Below, one piece after another: positions 34,063 through 44,710 of a stretch of DNA of 64,000 nt; position 1 is the first letter of the stretch, and each line of letters opens with the position of its first letter. Made by a program: the position numbers and the translations under genes. The stretch is taken from contig CP087219.1 of assembly GCA_020912385.1 (NCBI GenBank), positions 186,001-250,000 on the forward strand. The letters are read 5' to 3'. The DNA comes from Neofusicoccum parvum (taxonomy: Eukaryota; Ascomycota; Dothideomycetes; Botryosphaeriales; Botryosphaeriaceae). Under the pieces are notes generated by a model, which saw nothing but the letters and a program-made list of their open reading frames with translations, searched no databases and had not been told where the DNA came from.

Positions 34063-35273
34063 GTGTGCTGCGCAGTATACGCAAGTAAAAGATGAAACCT
34101 GATGATGATGTGAGCGACGGCCTGTTCAGCTTTTGAATGTGACGAGGCTGAATTGCGCAGCCCCACGCCCATGCAAGCCAGATGGGGCCATCGGCTCCGC
34201 CACGCTGGTTTCGTTTCAGCTCTCGAAGACAGCTGCGCAGTTATTGGTCCCCGTGGTACCCACCAAAATATGCTCTGCAGGCAGCAGCCTATGTAGCGAT
34301 GATAGCCAGAATGTTTCAGCCTTGCTCCTCGTCGGCTAACAGGGAGCGTGCGCGCAAGCTCTCGGCTGTTCTCCGGGTAGGCTGTCGGAGTTTATAAGGT
34401 CAGAACCCTAATTCTACATACAATTGCTATACAACAGCCTACGGACCTCGCCCCACTGCAAGCCGAGAGATTTAATAGCAAAATAGACATACAAATTGTG
34501 CACTTAGCGATGCAATAAATCTACATACGAGTAGAGAGCTTTATAACTGCCCAAATTACAACGGAGCAACAATAAGGACGAGCTAGTGAAATACTCTTCG
34601 TTATCGCATACAATAGCCATGTCAAGGCCTGCTTACAGTCAAAATTTTGCTTGGGCCAAACATATAGCGATTCAAACACAGAAAATCCTGTTTGAGATAA
34701 TGGTGATAAAGAAATTCGATGACTCGAGGCCAAATAATATATTATACATTCCATAATGATGACAAGAAACGAAATCGGCTACTATGTCTAAACCTGCGTT
34801 CCATCCACCACACTCCTCACGCAATCTCTAACTTACATGTTCCTCTTCTGCACCTTCTTTACTGGCATGTCTATCTACGCTATCTCAGCTCTGCAATTCC
34901 GTATGCTCCTCGGTCCCCTAACCTCTCTGCTACTCATCGCCATTATAGCAACACGCCACCACGTATCCGTTCCTTCAAGAGCAAGACCCTTATAGTCGGA
35001 CTTCTTAGGCACCTTTATCTTCGTGATACACCCATCATCTATTGGAAATTTAGTAGCTCTGTCAAATAACTTCTTCCATCTATCACCCAGATTCTCGGAG
35101 GCATCAGATAGCTCGGTATTAAGGAGGTGGGGGGCGCCGTGGGAAACGTAGTTGGCGAGGTTGGAGAGGTACTCGATGTCGAGTGGGCGGCTCAGGAGGG
35201 AAGGCTGTGGGCAGAAAGTGTTTGGTTGCAGGTGGATTGGATGGCGTGGGATGAGGTGCCGAGGCCGTAGAGG

Positions 35274-35391
35274 GAGGAGGAGGAGGAGGAGGAGGAGGAG
35301 GAGGAGGAGGAGGAGGAGGAGGAGGAGGAGGAGGAGGAGGAGGAGGAGGAGGAGGAGGAGGAGGAGGAGGAGGAGGAGGAGGAGGAGGAGG
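35274..35391 (+). repeat. (GGA)n microsatellite, about 39 units
   Basis: An uninterrupted GGA array of about 118 bp, purine-only on the plus strand. Its frames encode poly-Arg, poly-Glu or poly-Gly (plus) and poly-Ser (minus) shadows. It lies next to relic coding sequence on the minus strand. Confidence 0.97.
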
Positions 35392-35840
35392 GCAATGTGG
35401 TTCTGAGGGAGAGAGGCGTCAGCGCGTTGGGAGATGATGGTTTAATGGTATGAAGGGATGTTTTGGGAGAATGTGGTCTTGACGTTGGAACCCCATGTCG
35501 TTGAAGTTGATCTGATGTTCCTCATGTTTCCTATGGCAGCCCCGACACTTTCTCAGTCGAGTCCTTTCCGAGCGGCGCAACGGCCAAGTCTGACTTCTCG
35601 TCAGTTAGCTGGATCTTAGTTGAGGTAACCATACTATTTCTCAATTTGGGCCAAGTAGAAATGGGAAATCTGGGATTTAATTAGGGTTTCCCCAGGAGTA
35701 GTCGACCAGAAACCCACTGTAAAGGTCAAACTTTGTTCATCTAACCTTTGTGATCCCTATGATCAGCCCACTGGTGTTCTGATGTTCGCCTATTGGTTGT
35801 ACCGCCAAGATAATACACGTATACCCTAGGAAGAGATTAG

Positions 35841-36092
35841 GTGCGGAGGATGGGCGACGGACAAATTTTGACGGGCTTCGACTCCCTTGTCTTCAAGCTA
35901 CCAACTGTGCAGCGTAAGGAGGACGAGGTCACTGCATATGCCAAGCGTTGGCTTTCCTCGGTCGGTGTTTTAAAACGGCTTAATGACAAAGATTGGTGGC
36001 CAGACCGTGCCCCACACTCGGATCTCGGACCTCGCGCTCGCGAAATATTAGGGACCGACGCTTACCATATAGTTGAAGAACTGAGAGTATAA
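35841..36092 (+). pseudogene. 83-codon frame, probable relic
   Basis: Encodes protein-like sequence (FDSLVFKLPT, AYAKRWLSSVGVLKRLNDKDWW) without any family I know. There is no intron and no promoter seen, and the TAA stop is part of the TATAAAAA element of the NmrA-like gene. Probably a leftover exon fragment; a genuine small protein is possible. Confidence 0.3.
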
Positions 36093-36095
36093 AAA
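36088..36095 (+). promoter_or_regulatory. TATA box of the NmrA-like gene
   Basis: TATAAAAA, 85-92 bp before the ATG at 36180; it overlaps the stop codon of the relic frame upstream. Confidence 0.65.
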
Positions 36096-36113
36096 CAAAT
36101 AGAGTTCATATTT

Positions 36114-36181
36114 AGTATATCGACCTATAGACATCGTTCATCATTGATTCAGTATATCGATCTTTAAACTCCGTTCATCAT
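36114..36181 (+). repeat. imperfect direct repeat covering the 5' leader and start codon
   Basis: Two 31-nt copies at 36114-36144 and 36151-36181 match at 26 of 31 positions. Both begin AGTATATCGA and end CGTTCATCAT. The second copy's ATG is the start codon used; the first copy has ATT at that place. Confidence 0.8.
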
Positions 36182-37129
36182 GCTCATCCTAGTTGCGGGA
36201 ATCACTGGTTTCGTCGGCATTCCGTGTGCGGAGGCCGCCATCGCACGTGGCCACTCCGTTCGAGGGTTGGCCCGCAGTGCGGCCAAACTTGACAAGGATT
36301 TGATTCAACGTCTCGAGGGGTTTGAGGAAATGGAAAGCATTTACGACATTGCCGCACTCGACCGAGCCGTTGCTGGAGTGGATGCAGTTATCTGCGCCTA
36401 CGCCGCCCTTCCGGAAATCTTGCTTGAGGGCCAGTTGCTCCTTCTCAGGGCAGCAGAGCGTGCTGGGGTGAAGGTAATATAATCCAGAAGTCGCTTTGAA
36501 GATGTTGCTCACTTTACCAGATTTTCCACGCCAGTTCCTGGAACTATGACTGGTCCAAGTCCCCCTTGGGCCAGCATGAATCCTACGACACCTTGATCGC
36601 TTTCTGGAACCACGCCCGCCTTTCATCGTCCATCAAGCCGCTCGCCACGTTCACCGGTGCAATTCCTGAGTTCATGTTCATTCGCAGCCCGAAAGGATGG
36701 GATCGCGAGACTAAGACGTTTGTTTATTGCGGAGATCCTACAGCACGTATCCGCTACACCACAGCGGATGACCTCGCTGCGTATTCGGTTGAAGCTGTCT
36801 TAGCCCCGGATGCTGCAAAGGGAGGATTCATTCGTGTGCAGAGCTTCGAAGCTTCTCCAGAGGAGGTTGTTAAAGCATACGAGGCGGCAAGGGGTGGGAG
36901 AATCAAGGCCCACGCCCAAAGTCTCGGATCACTCGAGGACGCGGAAAATGCTGTTGCGAATGGCAGAGCGACTGTAGGAGTTCAGAACTGGCTGCAGTAC
37001 ATCTGGTATGGATATCAAGTGCATATGGGGCGGCGAACTTGGGATTACGAGCCGGTGGATTGCGCTCGCTTTTCGTCCGTTAAGCAGACTTGCTTGAAGG
37101 AGTGGTTTGAGGCGAACCCGGAAGTTTGA
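36180..37129 (+). CDS. NmrA-like NAD(P)-binding protein
   Basis: Exons 36180-36473 and 36521-37129 (47-nt intron) give 300 aa. Atypical SDR-fold proteins of this family bind NAD(P) and act either as reductases on aromatic compounds (isoflavone-reductase-like) or as redox-sensing regulators. The Rossmann motif is at the very N-terminus (VAGITGFVG, residues 5-13), followed by GHSVRGLARS and a DAVICAYA strand. HASSWNYDW and the later RIRYTTADDLAAYSVEAVL are typical of the NmrA group. A TATA box at 36088 and a duplicated leader precede the start. It neighbours an SDR and other oxidoreductase-like genes, but no backbone biosynthetic enzyme is visible. Confidence 0.88.
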
Positions 37130-37776
37130 AGTGCTGTAGGACTTAGCTTGAGGGAACAATGACTGGGGTTATGTGGTCTTAGAGATAATTGTATGATCCA
37201 TGCCCTTCACTGTAAATGTGGATGAAAGAGTGAGTTGGAGAGTATAAAGCGGAAGGTGGGATTCCCGCAGTCCTTTCCCGTGTCTCGGCCAGTCACTTCT
37301 AAAGTCTCTCAGGTGATTGCTCTCCTACTGTTGTCTCTATTTGCTAGACTTGACTCTGATGTCTTCAAGGCAGATATCTTGGCTCTGTGATACAGCCTGT
37401 GGAAGTCATCCGCGTTAGATGGGAATTTTGCCGTCGCACTTGTCTCTTTTCGTACCGTCTCTGCCAGTTGGCTTTGGGTGTTCATATTACAGAATATTAG
37501 ATTAAAGAGACCGATATCCTTAGATCAGTCAATGTTCCGCACCATCCGGGAATCCGGGATGACAAATAGAGTCGAAGACGGCGAAGGGATTGGCATGTTT
37601 CTGCCACGTCACTGTGTCTCATTCCACAAGACAAGCTTCTCGGCAGTCCACTCGCACACGTAAGGAACGGATATAAGATCGGAATAGCCTCCGAGCCCCG
37701 AGGTTGGGTATTATATAACTAGAAACAGCCTTTCCCTCTCGTAAACAGCCAACTTACGAGGACTACACAACCAGCC
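37130..37776. other. intergenic, SDR promoter
   Basis: 3' flank of the NmrA-like gene, then an AT-rich promoter with TATATAA at 37712-37718, 59-65 bp before the ATG at 37777. No gene seen. Confidence 0.55.
37712..37718 (+). promoter_or_regulatory. TATA box of the classical SDR gene
   Basis: TATATAA about 60 bp upstream of the start codon at 37777. Confidence 0.6.
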
Positions 37777-38677
37777 ATGGCGTCCGCAAATCTTCTCGAT
37801 TTCCACAACATTTTCTCATTGGAGGGCAAGGTTGTAGTCATTACTGGAAGCTCGAAAGGTCTCGGCCTTTCAGCAGCGTCCGGAATGCTGCAGGCCGGCG
37901 CGTCCAAAGTCTACATCTCGTCGCGCACCCCTAGTGCTTGCGAGGACGCTTGCGCGACATTGAACCGTCTCCCGAACAAAAAGCCTGGCGCTAAAGCGAT
38001 TCCAGTCCCTGCAGACTCTTCTACCATTCAGGGCATACAGCAGCTCTTCGACCTCGTCAGCAAGACCACTGACCACGTGGACATCCTGTTGGCGAACGCC
38101 GGAGCCGCGCACCCCGCATCCATCGAGAAGACGGGCGAGAAAGAATTCTCCGACTCGCTGGATCTCAATCTGAAGAGCGTGTTCTTCTGCGTTCAACGGT
38201 AGGGACCCGCGGTGCCTCCCCTTCTGCCCAAGCCGATCTAACAAGAACCCCAGGTTCCTCCCTCTCCTCACCGTCCGCGGCACCGTGCAGGACCCCTCGC
38301 GCATCATCGTGACTTCGTCCATCTCTGCCTTCAGCCAAATTGCCGTAGGCGACGTGGCACTGTACGCGTACGCAGCCGCCAAGGCCGGTGTGAACCAGCT
38401 GGTCAAACAACTTGCCGTGGACCTCGGTCCCCGCCACATTGTCTCCAACTGCATTGCGCCCGGGCTGTTCCTGACGGATGCTACGGCGCCGCACATTGGT
38501 GTGTATGGCGGCGAAGAGACGGTTGCGAAGGCGTATCCGAGCGGGAGGATCGGGAAGGGGGAGGATTTTGCGGCCACGGCGGTGTTTCTGGCGAGCCGGG
38601 GAGGTGCTCACGTTAACGGACATTGTCTTACTCTCGATGGTGGCTTCAGCATACCACGTATGCCTGCATTAGTTTAG
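37777..38677 (+). CDS. short-chain dehydrogenase/reductase (classical SDR)
   Basis: Exons 37777-38198 and 38254-38677 (55-nt intron) give 281 aa. NAD(P)(H)-dependent oxidoreductase of the large classical SDR family, with substrate unknown. All key residues are present: TGSSKGLG at 23-30, LLANAGAA, the catalytic serine in VTSSIS (Ser162/163) and the Y180-A-A-A-K184 pair. NCIAPGLFLTD and the closing LTLDGGFS follow the family pattern. ATG context ACAACCAGCCATGG is good. Unlike the SDR at 25104 this copy looks fully active. It sits next to the NmrA-like gene in the same direction. Confidence 0.9.
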
Positions 38678-38951
38678 GTGTAAGAAATGATTGCAGCGGT
38701 AGTTGGTAGGAGGATTGCGATGGCGGCTGTGGGTGCGCGGCGGTCAAGCCTCCTGCACACGCTAAACGACCGTAGATTCAATGTCTATCCTGAGCAACGT
38801 ATCATCAGATAAATGCAGTGCTTCCTAGAGCATCGGTTATGCTATCTATGATCTGAAGAGCAACAAAAATCCCACAGGTAACTTTTGAAAGCCGATGTTG
38901 AATTATCAAGACCCATCGGTCCGCCCGTCCGTGCTGCGTAGAGGCAGCCCG

Positions 38952-40184
38952 CTAGAGACCCTGCTTCGGGAAAACTCTTTCACATGCCTCGGTGACGCAA
39001 ATTTCTCCGGTCTGACTAACCCAGACATGCTTCCCATCAACCATGTGGAAAACGTAGTACGGTGGTTCGTCGGGAAGCTCCTCCGGAGCCACCGAGGGAG
39101 ACTCGAGGGAGGCTTCCCAGAACGCATCCTTGATATGGTGCTTGCGCATAGCCTCCACAGCACCGTTTATGTGCATCGGCAACTTCTCAACATCGATGTG
39201 GTGCATGCCGATAATCTTGTGATGGGAGAAGACAGGGGGCGCCCAGTCTCCCCAGCCCCTGGACGTCATCGACGCAGATCCCGAAGGGGTCGAGAACCTG
39301 CATTCAAGGTGCGAGAGCAGGTTTGGATCCGTCACGGGGTAGATAACCCCACGAGGAAGTTTGGCCTTGACCCAGAGCAGCTGCGCCTCCGGCACTGCCT
39401 TCCTGATGATCCTGACGGCGACGAAGACTCTCCCGAGGAAATCGAGGATAGCTTTGCCCTGAGACTCGACTGTTCCGGAAAGGCAGTCGACCTGAGCAAT
39501 GGAGCTGTCTTGAGCCAGGACATTGTCCAGAACGACGACATTGACATTGTAGACCTTGCGAATGAGGCCCAGTCCCTCGCCCGCCCAGCGCTCCACGATG
39601 ACCTGCGTCCTTCCTGTCTTCAGGGAGTTGAGCGTCCAGGTGATGATTCCATGTTCGACCGAGGAATTGGCCATCATCAAAGCGTATGGGTCAAAGAGGA
39701 CTTTCGCAAAGCCTTGCCCGGACGTCGGAATTGGCTCCTTGACGTTGAAGGGCTCCTTGTACAGCGCGGTGATATTATCCGCATCGACCTGGGTGCCATC
39801 TTGTTGCTTCAAGGAGTGCGCCCCATTGCCACTGACAACGAGCTTGGTAGTCGGGGTACCCTTATAACCAAGCCAGCGGACCGTCACGGGTAGGCCGCAT
39901 GGGTGATTGAGGGAGACAATAGTGATCTCACCGGAAGGAGCCTCAACTGTCAAGGAGGGGATGTCGAATGTTTGTTCATAGTGGTAAGGCCTGCGCTCAA
40001 CTGGGTATGTTGGTGTCCAAGCGTCCAGCTCGTATCTGAGGCCACCAATTATCTGGATGGGCTTGAGCTGGATGCCATGAGTCCCATGCGGCGCAGAGCC
40101 TTCCACGTTGACTCTGAGCTGATGCTTGACTGGGTCGTAAGTGGCAGTGGCATGATCGAGTGAAATAAGCCCAAAGGTAGCCAT
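38952..40184 (-). CDS. conserved-looking hypothetical protein, 410 aa
   Basis: Single open frame, no intron, no recognisable domain. The start at 40184 (MATFGLISLDHATATYDPVK) is preferred to an in-frame ATG at 40259: a minus-strand TATATAA at 40287-40281 would place transcription start close to or below 40259. Beta-strand-rich segments (HQLRVNVEGSAPHGTHGIQL, EITIVSLNHPCGLPVTVRWLG, GIITWTLNSLKTGRTQVIVE) dominate the first half. The second half is mixed and ends with YYVFHMVDGKHVWVSQTGE. No signal peptide or membrane helix. I do not know its function; it lies among oxidoreductase genes. Confidence 0.75.
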   Translation of the reverse strand: MATFGLISLDHATATYDPVKHQLRVNVEGSAPHGTHGIQLKPIQIIGGLRYELDAWTPTYPVERRPYHYEQTFDIPSLTVEAPSGEITIVSLNHPCGLPVTVRWLGYKGTPTTKLVVSGNGAHSLKQQDGTQVDADNITALYKEPFNVKEPIPTSGQGFAKVLFDPYALMMANSSVEHGIITWTLNSLKTGRTQVIVERWAGEGLGLIRKVYNVNVVVLDNVLAQDSSIAQVDCLSGTVESQGKAILDFLGRVFVAVRIIRKAVPEAQLLWVKAKLPRGVIYPVTDPNLLSHLECRFSTPSGSASMTSRGWGDWAPPVFSHHKIIGMHHIDVEKLPMHINGAVEAMRKHHIKDAFWEASLESPSVAPEELPDEPPYYVFHMVDGKHVWVSQTGEICVTEACERVFPKQGL

Positions 40185-40280
40185 GGTGATGAGTGAGTTG
40201 ATTGAGGAAGTTGGAAAGACTGGGCTGCTGGATGGATGCTGGACGCTGGTGATACCCAATTTGCGTTCGTGGAAACACCA

Positions 40281-40287
40281 TTATATA
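40281..40287 (-). promoter_or_regulatory. TATA box of the 410-aa gene
   Basis: TATATAA on the minus strand, about 100 bp upstream of the ATG at 40184; it argues against the in-frame ATG at 40259 as the start. Confidence 0.6.
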
Positions 40288-41981
40288 GGTTTCTGGACAT
40301 AAAGTAGGCACTGAAATGGTGACTCGTTACTATGCACAAACACATTCCGTCCCCGGAGAGCGTACCGGCTGTGGGAACATTCCTTTCATTACGCCAGCCG
40401 CAGCTGAGACTGCTCAGTAATGGAGACTTCGGTTCATCTCCTGACGGAGAATTTTGCGGGGTCCGTTCGGGTAACTATAACCCTTCTAGCCGGATTGATG
40501 TTTGCGGTGAAACGATGCATGCTAAATTCCCGCAGCTTTGAAATGATCCTCTCTTCATATTTAGATGGGCATATGAAGCATGAAAGTGATACTTCTTTGA
40601 ATAAAGCGTCTAGCAACCGATTAACAAGTTTTGCAATTCAAATAGCGATACTTTCGAATGAAACTCTATAGTAATGCTAGGATAAAAAAAAAAAAGGTCG
40701 CAAATGTTCCTGGTGGCTCGAAAAAAAGGGCTTTCAGATTCCGCATTGATCTATGGCTGAAATTAGGTGCGCTCTAGACACTGCGATCGTCCGATGCGCT
40801 TGACACTGCGGTCTAAAAGCACGGGTAGATGGTCAGTGATCTCCTCAAAGCAAGCCAAGGACCCCTCCATTCTTAGCCCCCCTCGATACACCCAGTACCG
40901 GAGTACCGGGATTGTGGGCCGGCAACCAGACTTGGACTTCCAGACGGAGCAAGCGATACTACTCGAAACCAAGAAGGGTTACAAGAGACCGCCATCGATC
41001 ACGTAACATTTCCAGTCGTGCGGTCCCTTGGCCCCTCGTCTAGCAAATTCCCGTGGACTCATCGACGAATTCGGCAACGACCTGAAGCTCTCCCTGAATT
41101 CCCTCGCTACTATCCGGGGGCCCGCAGCCCGTGTGTGTCAACCCGCATGCCATTCCTGAACTGTAGCCCCATTCCCCGCTTGCTACGGCTTTACTGAGCC
41201 CTCCGCAATTTTCACGGTAAAATTTCAGACTCGTAGCTCTACTTGGACCCCTCATAGGTATCTGTTTAAGCATACAGGAGCGTTGTCTACTAGAGTAATA
41301 GGCACGATCAGTTGCTCTCTGTTACGCACTCCTTGGGTTCGTTCGAACGTTCGAATTAACTCACCGCTCAACACTCAATTTTCGATGAACTCAACTATCC
41401 CCGACGGCATGAGAAATAGTTTCCGGTAGAAAAGCCCCTTTCTTGTGTGTCTCGGAGGCTTTACAGGTACCTGGAATTTGCCTGTTTCTCCCTCGTTGCC
41501 TTGTTGAAGGTGCGCAGTAGCTGGAGAAGACTACCGCTAGCAGAGCGGTAAGTTGCTGGTTGAGTGGTGTAATATGGTCACATAGACCTTTCACTACCAG
41601 AGTCTGCTCTAGCTAAATCCAAATTGATAATCCATGGAAGTAGTTGTGTAGCGTGATAAGGGCAGAGGGGCAGGACCATCATCGTGCTTTTGTAAAGGAG
41701 AGTCGATCATTTTCCCCACTTCAGCCTCACCCACAACCACAACAAACATCAGACCGTCTTCCCATCCAGACTGATAGATTGCAAAGAACATTTGGTTCGG
41801 CGACTTGTTTCCTAGAAAATGCTAACAAGGGCACCTATGGATTGTAATTCTGCCTTCTGTAAAGGACACTTGCATTAAGTTATAAAATGAGTCGCCGAAG
41901 GGAATAGGATTTTCGGATCTCAAAATCATTCAATTCAACTTATTTTCCGGGTTTCTATTCGAGGTCACGAAGTTTTGAACA

Positions 41982-42083
41982 ATGAGCAGGGAAGGCAAAA
42001 CACAGGAGACAGTGCGGGGTGCTCGTGCGACAGTCACCGCAAACGGAGTAACTACTGAGAACGCACCCGGCATCAAGCGCTAG
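41982..42083 (+). CDS. short frame (33 aa) behind a TATA box, doubtful
   Basis: ATG at 41982, in a GAACAATGA context, opens 33 codons (MSREGKTQETVRGARATVTA...) ending TAG at 42083. TATAAAA lies at 41881-41887, ~95 bp upstream, the same spacing seen at neighbouring genes. No signal peptide or known domain. It may be a small peptide gene, a leader ORF or a relic first exon. Confidence 0.25.
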   Translation: MSREGKTQETVRGARATVTANGVTTENAPGIKR

Positions 42084-42311
42084 GCTAGCTCTTCGTAAGT
42101 GCGCCCAGACAAAATCACAACATCAAACCCAATTCTGATTAATGCGATGGATCCTGAATCCTTTTACTTGCCAAAGTTGTGCTACTGCTAAGTTGAGATA
42201 GCGGACAGTGATCAACCAGCAACCATATACTCTAGCTTTTGCCAGCAAGGCAAGGGTGTACTGAATGAAGTCATGGATACTGAAGTGCAGTAGGCAGGAG
42301 TTTGTTAGACA

Positions 42312-42318
42312 TATAAAA
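42312..42318 (+). promoter_or_regulatory. TATA box of the amino-acid oxidase gene
   Basis: TATAAAA about 100 bp before the ATG at 42420. Confidence 0.65.
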
Positions 42319-42419
42319 AGCTGTTGCGTTGTTGTCCAGCTTCTCTCCATTACCATTCACCCAATATCTCGTTGGCAATCAATATAGTATCTCGATTTCC
42401 ACTAGTTCCAGACTCAACA

Positions 42420-44710
42420 ATGTCAACTGTCACAGAGACCGTAACTATCGAACAAGTTTCGTACAAGTATCGGTGGGCTCGATCGGTCGCTCGAAACAAG
42501 CTGGATGAGGACTTCCAAGTTCTCAGCGAGAAGCTCACCGCCCCAGGCCAACCCCCTCCCGAAACTTACGCCCAGTTACTTCAGAAAACATCTGATAAAC
42601 TCACTGGCCGTGAACCACCTAAGCCTGGAGAGTTCAAGGTCGGCATCGTTGGCGCGGGATGTGCAGGTCTTTTCACAGCCATGATCTTGGACCGTCTCCG
42701 AGAGAAGATCGATGGAATCAACATCAGCTACGATATTCTCGAAGCCTCTGGTGAGGACCGGCTTGGTGGAAGGCTCTACACCCACCACTTCTCTGAAAAG
42801 CCAAATGATTACTATGATGTTGGGGCTATGAGATTTCCCGACAACAAGATCATGAAAAGGTAAGTCTTTCTGATAAAACCTGATGTATACTTGATAAACG
42901 GAGAACTATTACAGGACTTTTCGGCTGTTCAAGTTGCTCGGTATGAACGTGGATAACAAGAAACTCCTCCCCTACTATTTCAAAGACGACAATAACGTTT
43001 GTCCGAGCTACTACAACAACATACCCAAAGTTGGTACCTCAAAAGGAACAGGCCCATTAGCTCCAACGGGAGTAGATCCATACGAGCTCAATAAAGGGCT
43101 TCCCCTGGATGACCAAATTCCACTGGAGTAAGTTCATTCACACAGAATCCTCTAGATGTTGCTGAATTTGATGTGTAATATTAGCCTCATCAGTAAAGAC
43201 CCAAACGAAGTCATGGACTACGTCCTCGACGACTACAAAAAACAAATAAAAAAGCATTTCGGTGGGAGAAAACATTCTAAAAATGGGAAAGGCCAGGGAA
43301 GCGGAACAGACAAGGGGTGGATTCCTCTGGAAGACGCAGATTTCATGAGCACACGCCAATTTCTTCGGTCGTAGGTTACCAACTAATCTAGTTTCCTTTA
43401 GGTAAAACGCTAATGAACAAATAGGAAAGAGAACCCAAGGACCGGCTTCAATTTCAATACCATTGAGTGGTTGGAGACCTTTGACACGTAAGACAATCTA
43501 ATGCATTCACGCTCAGCCTCGCTAAGCAGCATGCAGTGGGACTGGATTGTACGACCAGGCTCTCACAGAAACAGTGCTTGAATCATTGGACTTTGACATG
43601 AAAGCCCACTGGTTCTGCGTCAAGGGCGGAACACAGGAGGTGGCCAAAGAGATGGCAAACCGACTACAACAAAAGCCTGAGTTTAACCGTCAAGTGACCG
43701 CCATCAAGGCCGAAAAAGATGGAACAATGCATCTTACTATCAAGCATGGCGAAGAGTCTCAGCTAGAGACGCGGGATTACTTTGCCGTTTTCAACTCAAC
43801 GACTCTCGGCGCTTTGCAACGCATGGACCTCACCGAAGCTGGCCTACGTTACGGTACCAAGCAGGCAATCCGCTCGCTAGGCTATGGGGCCTCCTGTAAG
43901 GTCGGAATAAAGTTCAAATCGCCTTGGTGGGAGCACGCCCCTTACAACATCAACAAGGGGGGAATGGGAAAGACTGATCTTCCTCTCCGCGTCTGCGTCT
44001 ACCCCTCTTACAACATCAACACTCCAAAAAACGAATCAGCCGTGCTGCTGTGCTCATACACCTGGTCTCAGGACGCACAAAGAATAGGGTCTCTCATTTC
44101 CCGTTCCTCACCCTCTTCTGAAGACGAGCTTAAAGAACTCCTTTTGCAAAACCTTGCACTGCTACACTCCCCCGAGGGCACCCGCGAGCAGTACGAAAAG
44201 ACGCTCAAAAAGATCACGAAGGAATACGAAACACACTACGCATACGATTGGTACTCAGACCCGCACACGGCGGGAGCATTTGCATACTTTGGGCCCGGCC
44301 AGTTCAGCAAAATGTGGCCCGAGATCATTCGACCGAACGGCTGGCTCTACCTCATCGGCGAGGCCGCGTCGGCGCACCACGCGTGGATCGTCGGTGCTCT
44401 CGAATCTGCGGTGCGCGCCGCGTTCCAGATGCTGAAAACGCTGAATATACAGTACATGAAGAACCACGGTGGCAAGGCTTACGGCCCTTACGTAGAGGCC
44501 ATGGAGTTGCTCGACACTGACGATGGCTCTCCGTTTGGTCCGCTACCGGAAGAAATGCCGGACAGGCAGAAGGATGTCCCATCAGGAACTGAGACGGTGG
44601 ATGTTCCAACGAGGGGCAAGGTTCTGAACTTTTCAGCTGCAGAGATCTATTTGAGTTTTTGCGAGTTGGCTGCCGAGCGCGCCGAAGAAGAGAGTAAGCA
44701 GGCGGCTTAG
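42420..44710 (+). CDS. FAD-dependent L-amino-acid oxidase-like flavin amine oxidase
   Basis: Exons 42420-42859, 42915-43127, 43185-43370, 43425-43487 and 43537-44710 give 691 aa. Such enzymes oxidise L-amino acids (or amines) to keto acids with release of ammonia and hydrogen peroxide. The dinucleotide-binding motif VGIVGAGCAGL sits at residues ~72-82. The flavin-amine-oxidase GGR motif follows in DRLGGRLYTHHF, with DVGAMRFPD after it. Near the C-terminus, NGWLYLIGEAASAHHAWIVGALESAVRAA is the second FAD-contact motif. The ~70 residues before the FAD domain form a helical leader without a secretion signal. The 21-codon exon 43425-43487 is small but needed for frame. Substrate specificity is not visible. 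Confidence 0.92.

Larger units (their letters stand above)
34063..36179. other. AT-rich gene-poor tract with microsatellite and relic frames
   Basis: 34400-35080 is AT-rich with many stops, resembling old decayed sequence. A 51-codon hydrophobic frame (MFLFCTFFTGMSIYAISALQ) starts near 34834. 35101-35240 has a minus-strand relic reading SRPLDIEYLSNLANYVSHGA just outside the microsatellite. 35841-36092 is an 83-codon frame whose stop lies inside the next gene's TATA box. These suggest degraded gene pieces; none is called as functional. Confidence 0.5.
40185..42419. other. 2.2-kb intergenic tract before the amino-acid oxidase gene
   Basis: AT-rich, with an A-tract near 40684-40695, a 14-bp perfect palindrome TTCGAACGTTCGAA at 41342-41355, a TATA box at 41881 leading to a 33-codon frame (listed separately), and the oxidase TATA box at 42312. 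A 79-codon frame at 40767-41006 has no recognisable family. No transposon seen. Confidence 0.5.

Noticed and set aside
35152..35406. Frames encoding long Arg or Ser runs
   Set aside because: Produced by the GGA microsatellite; not a protein gene.
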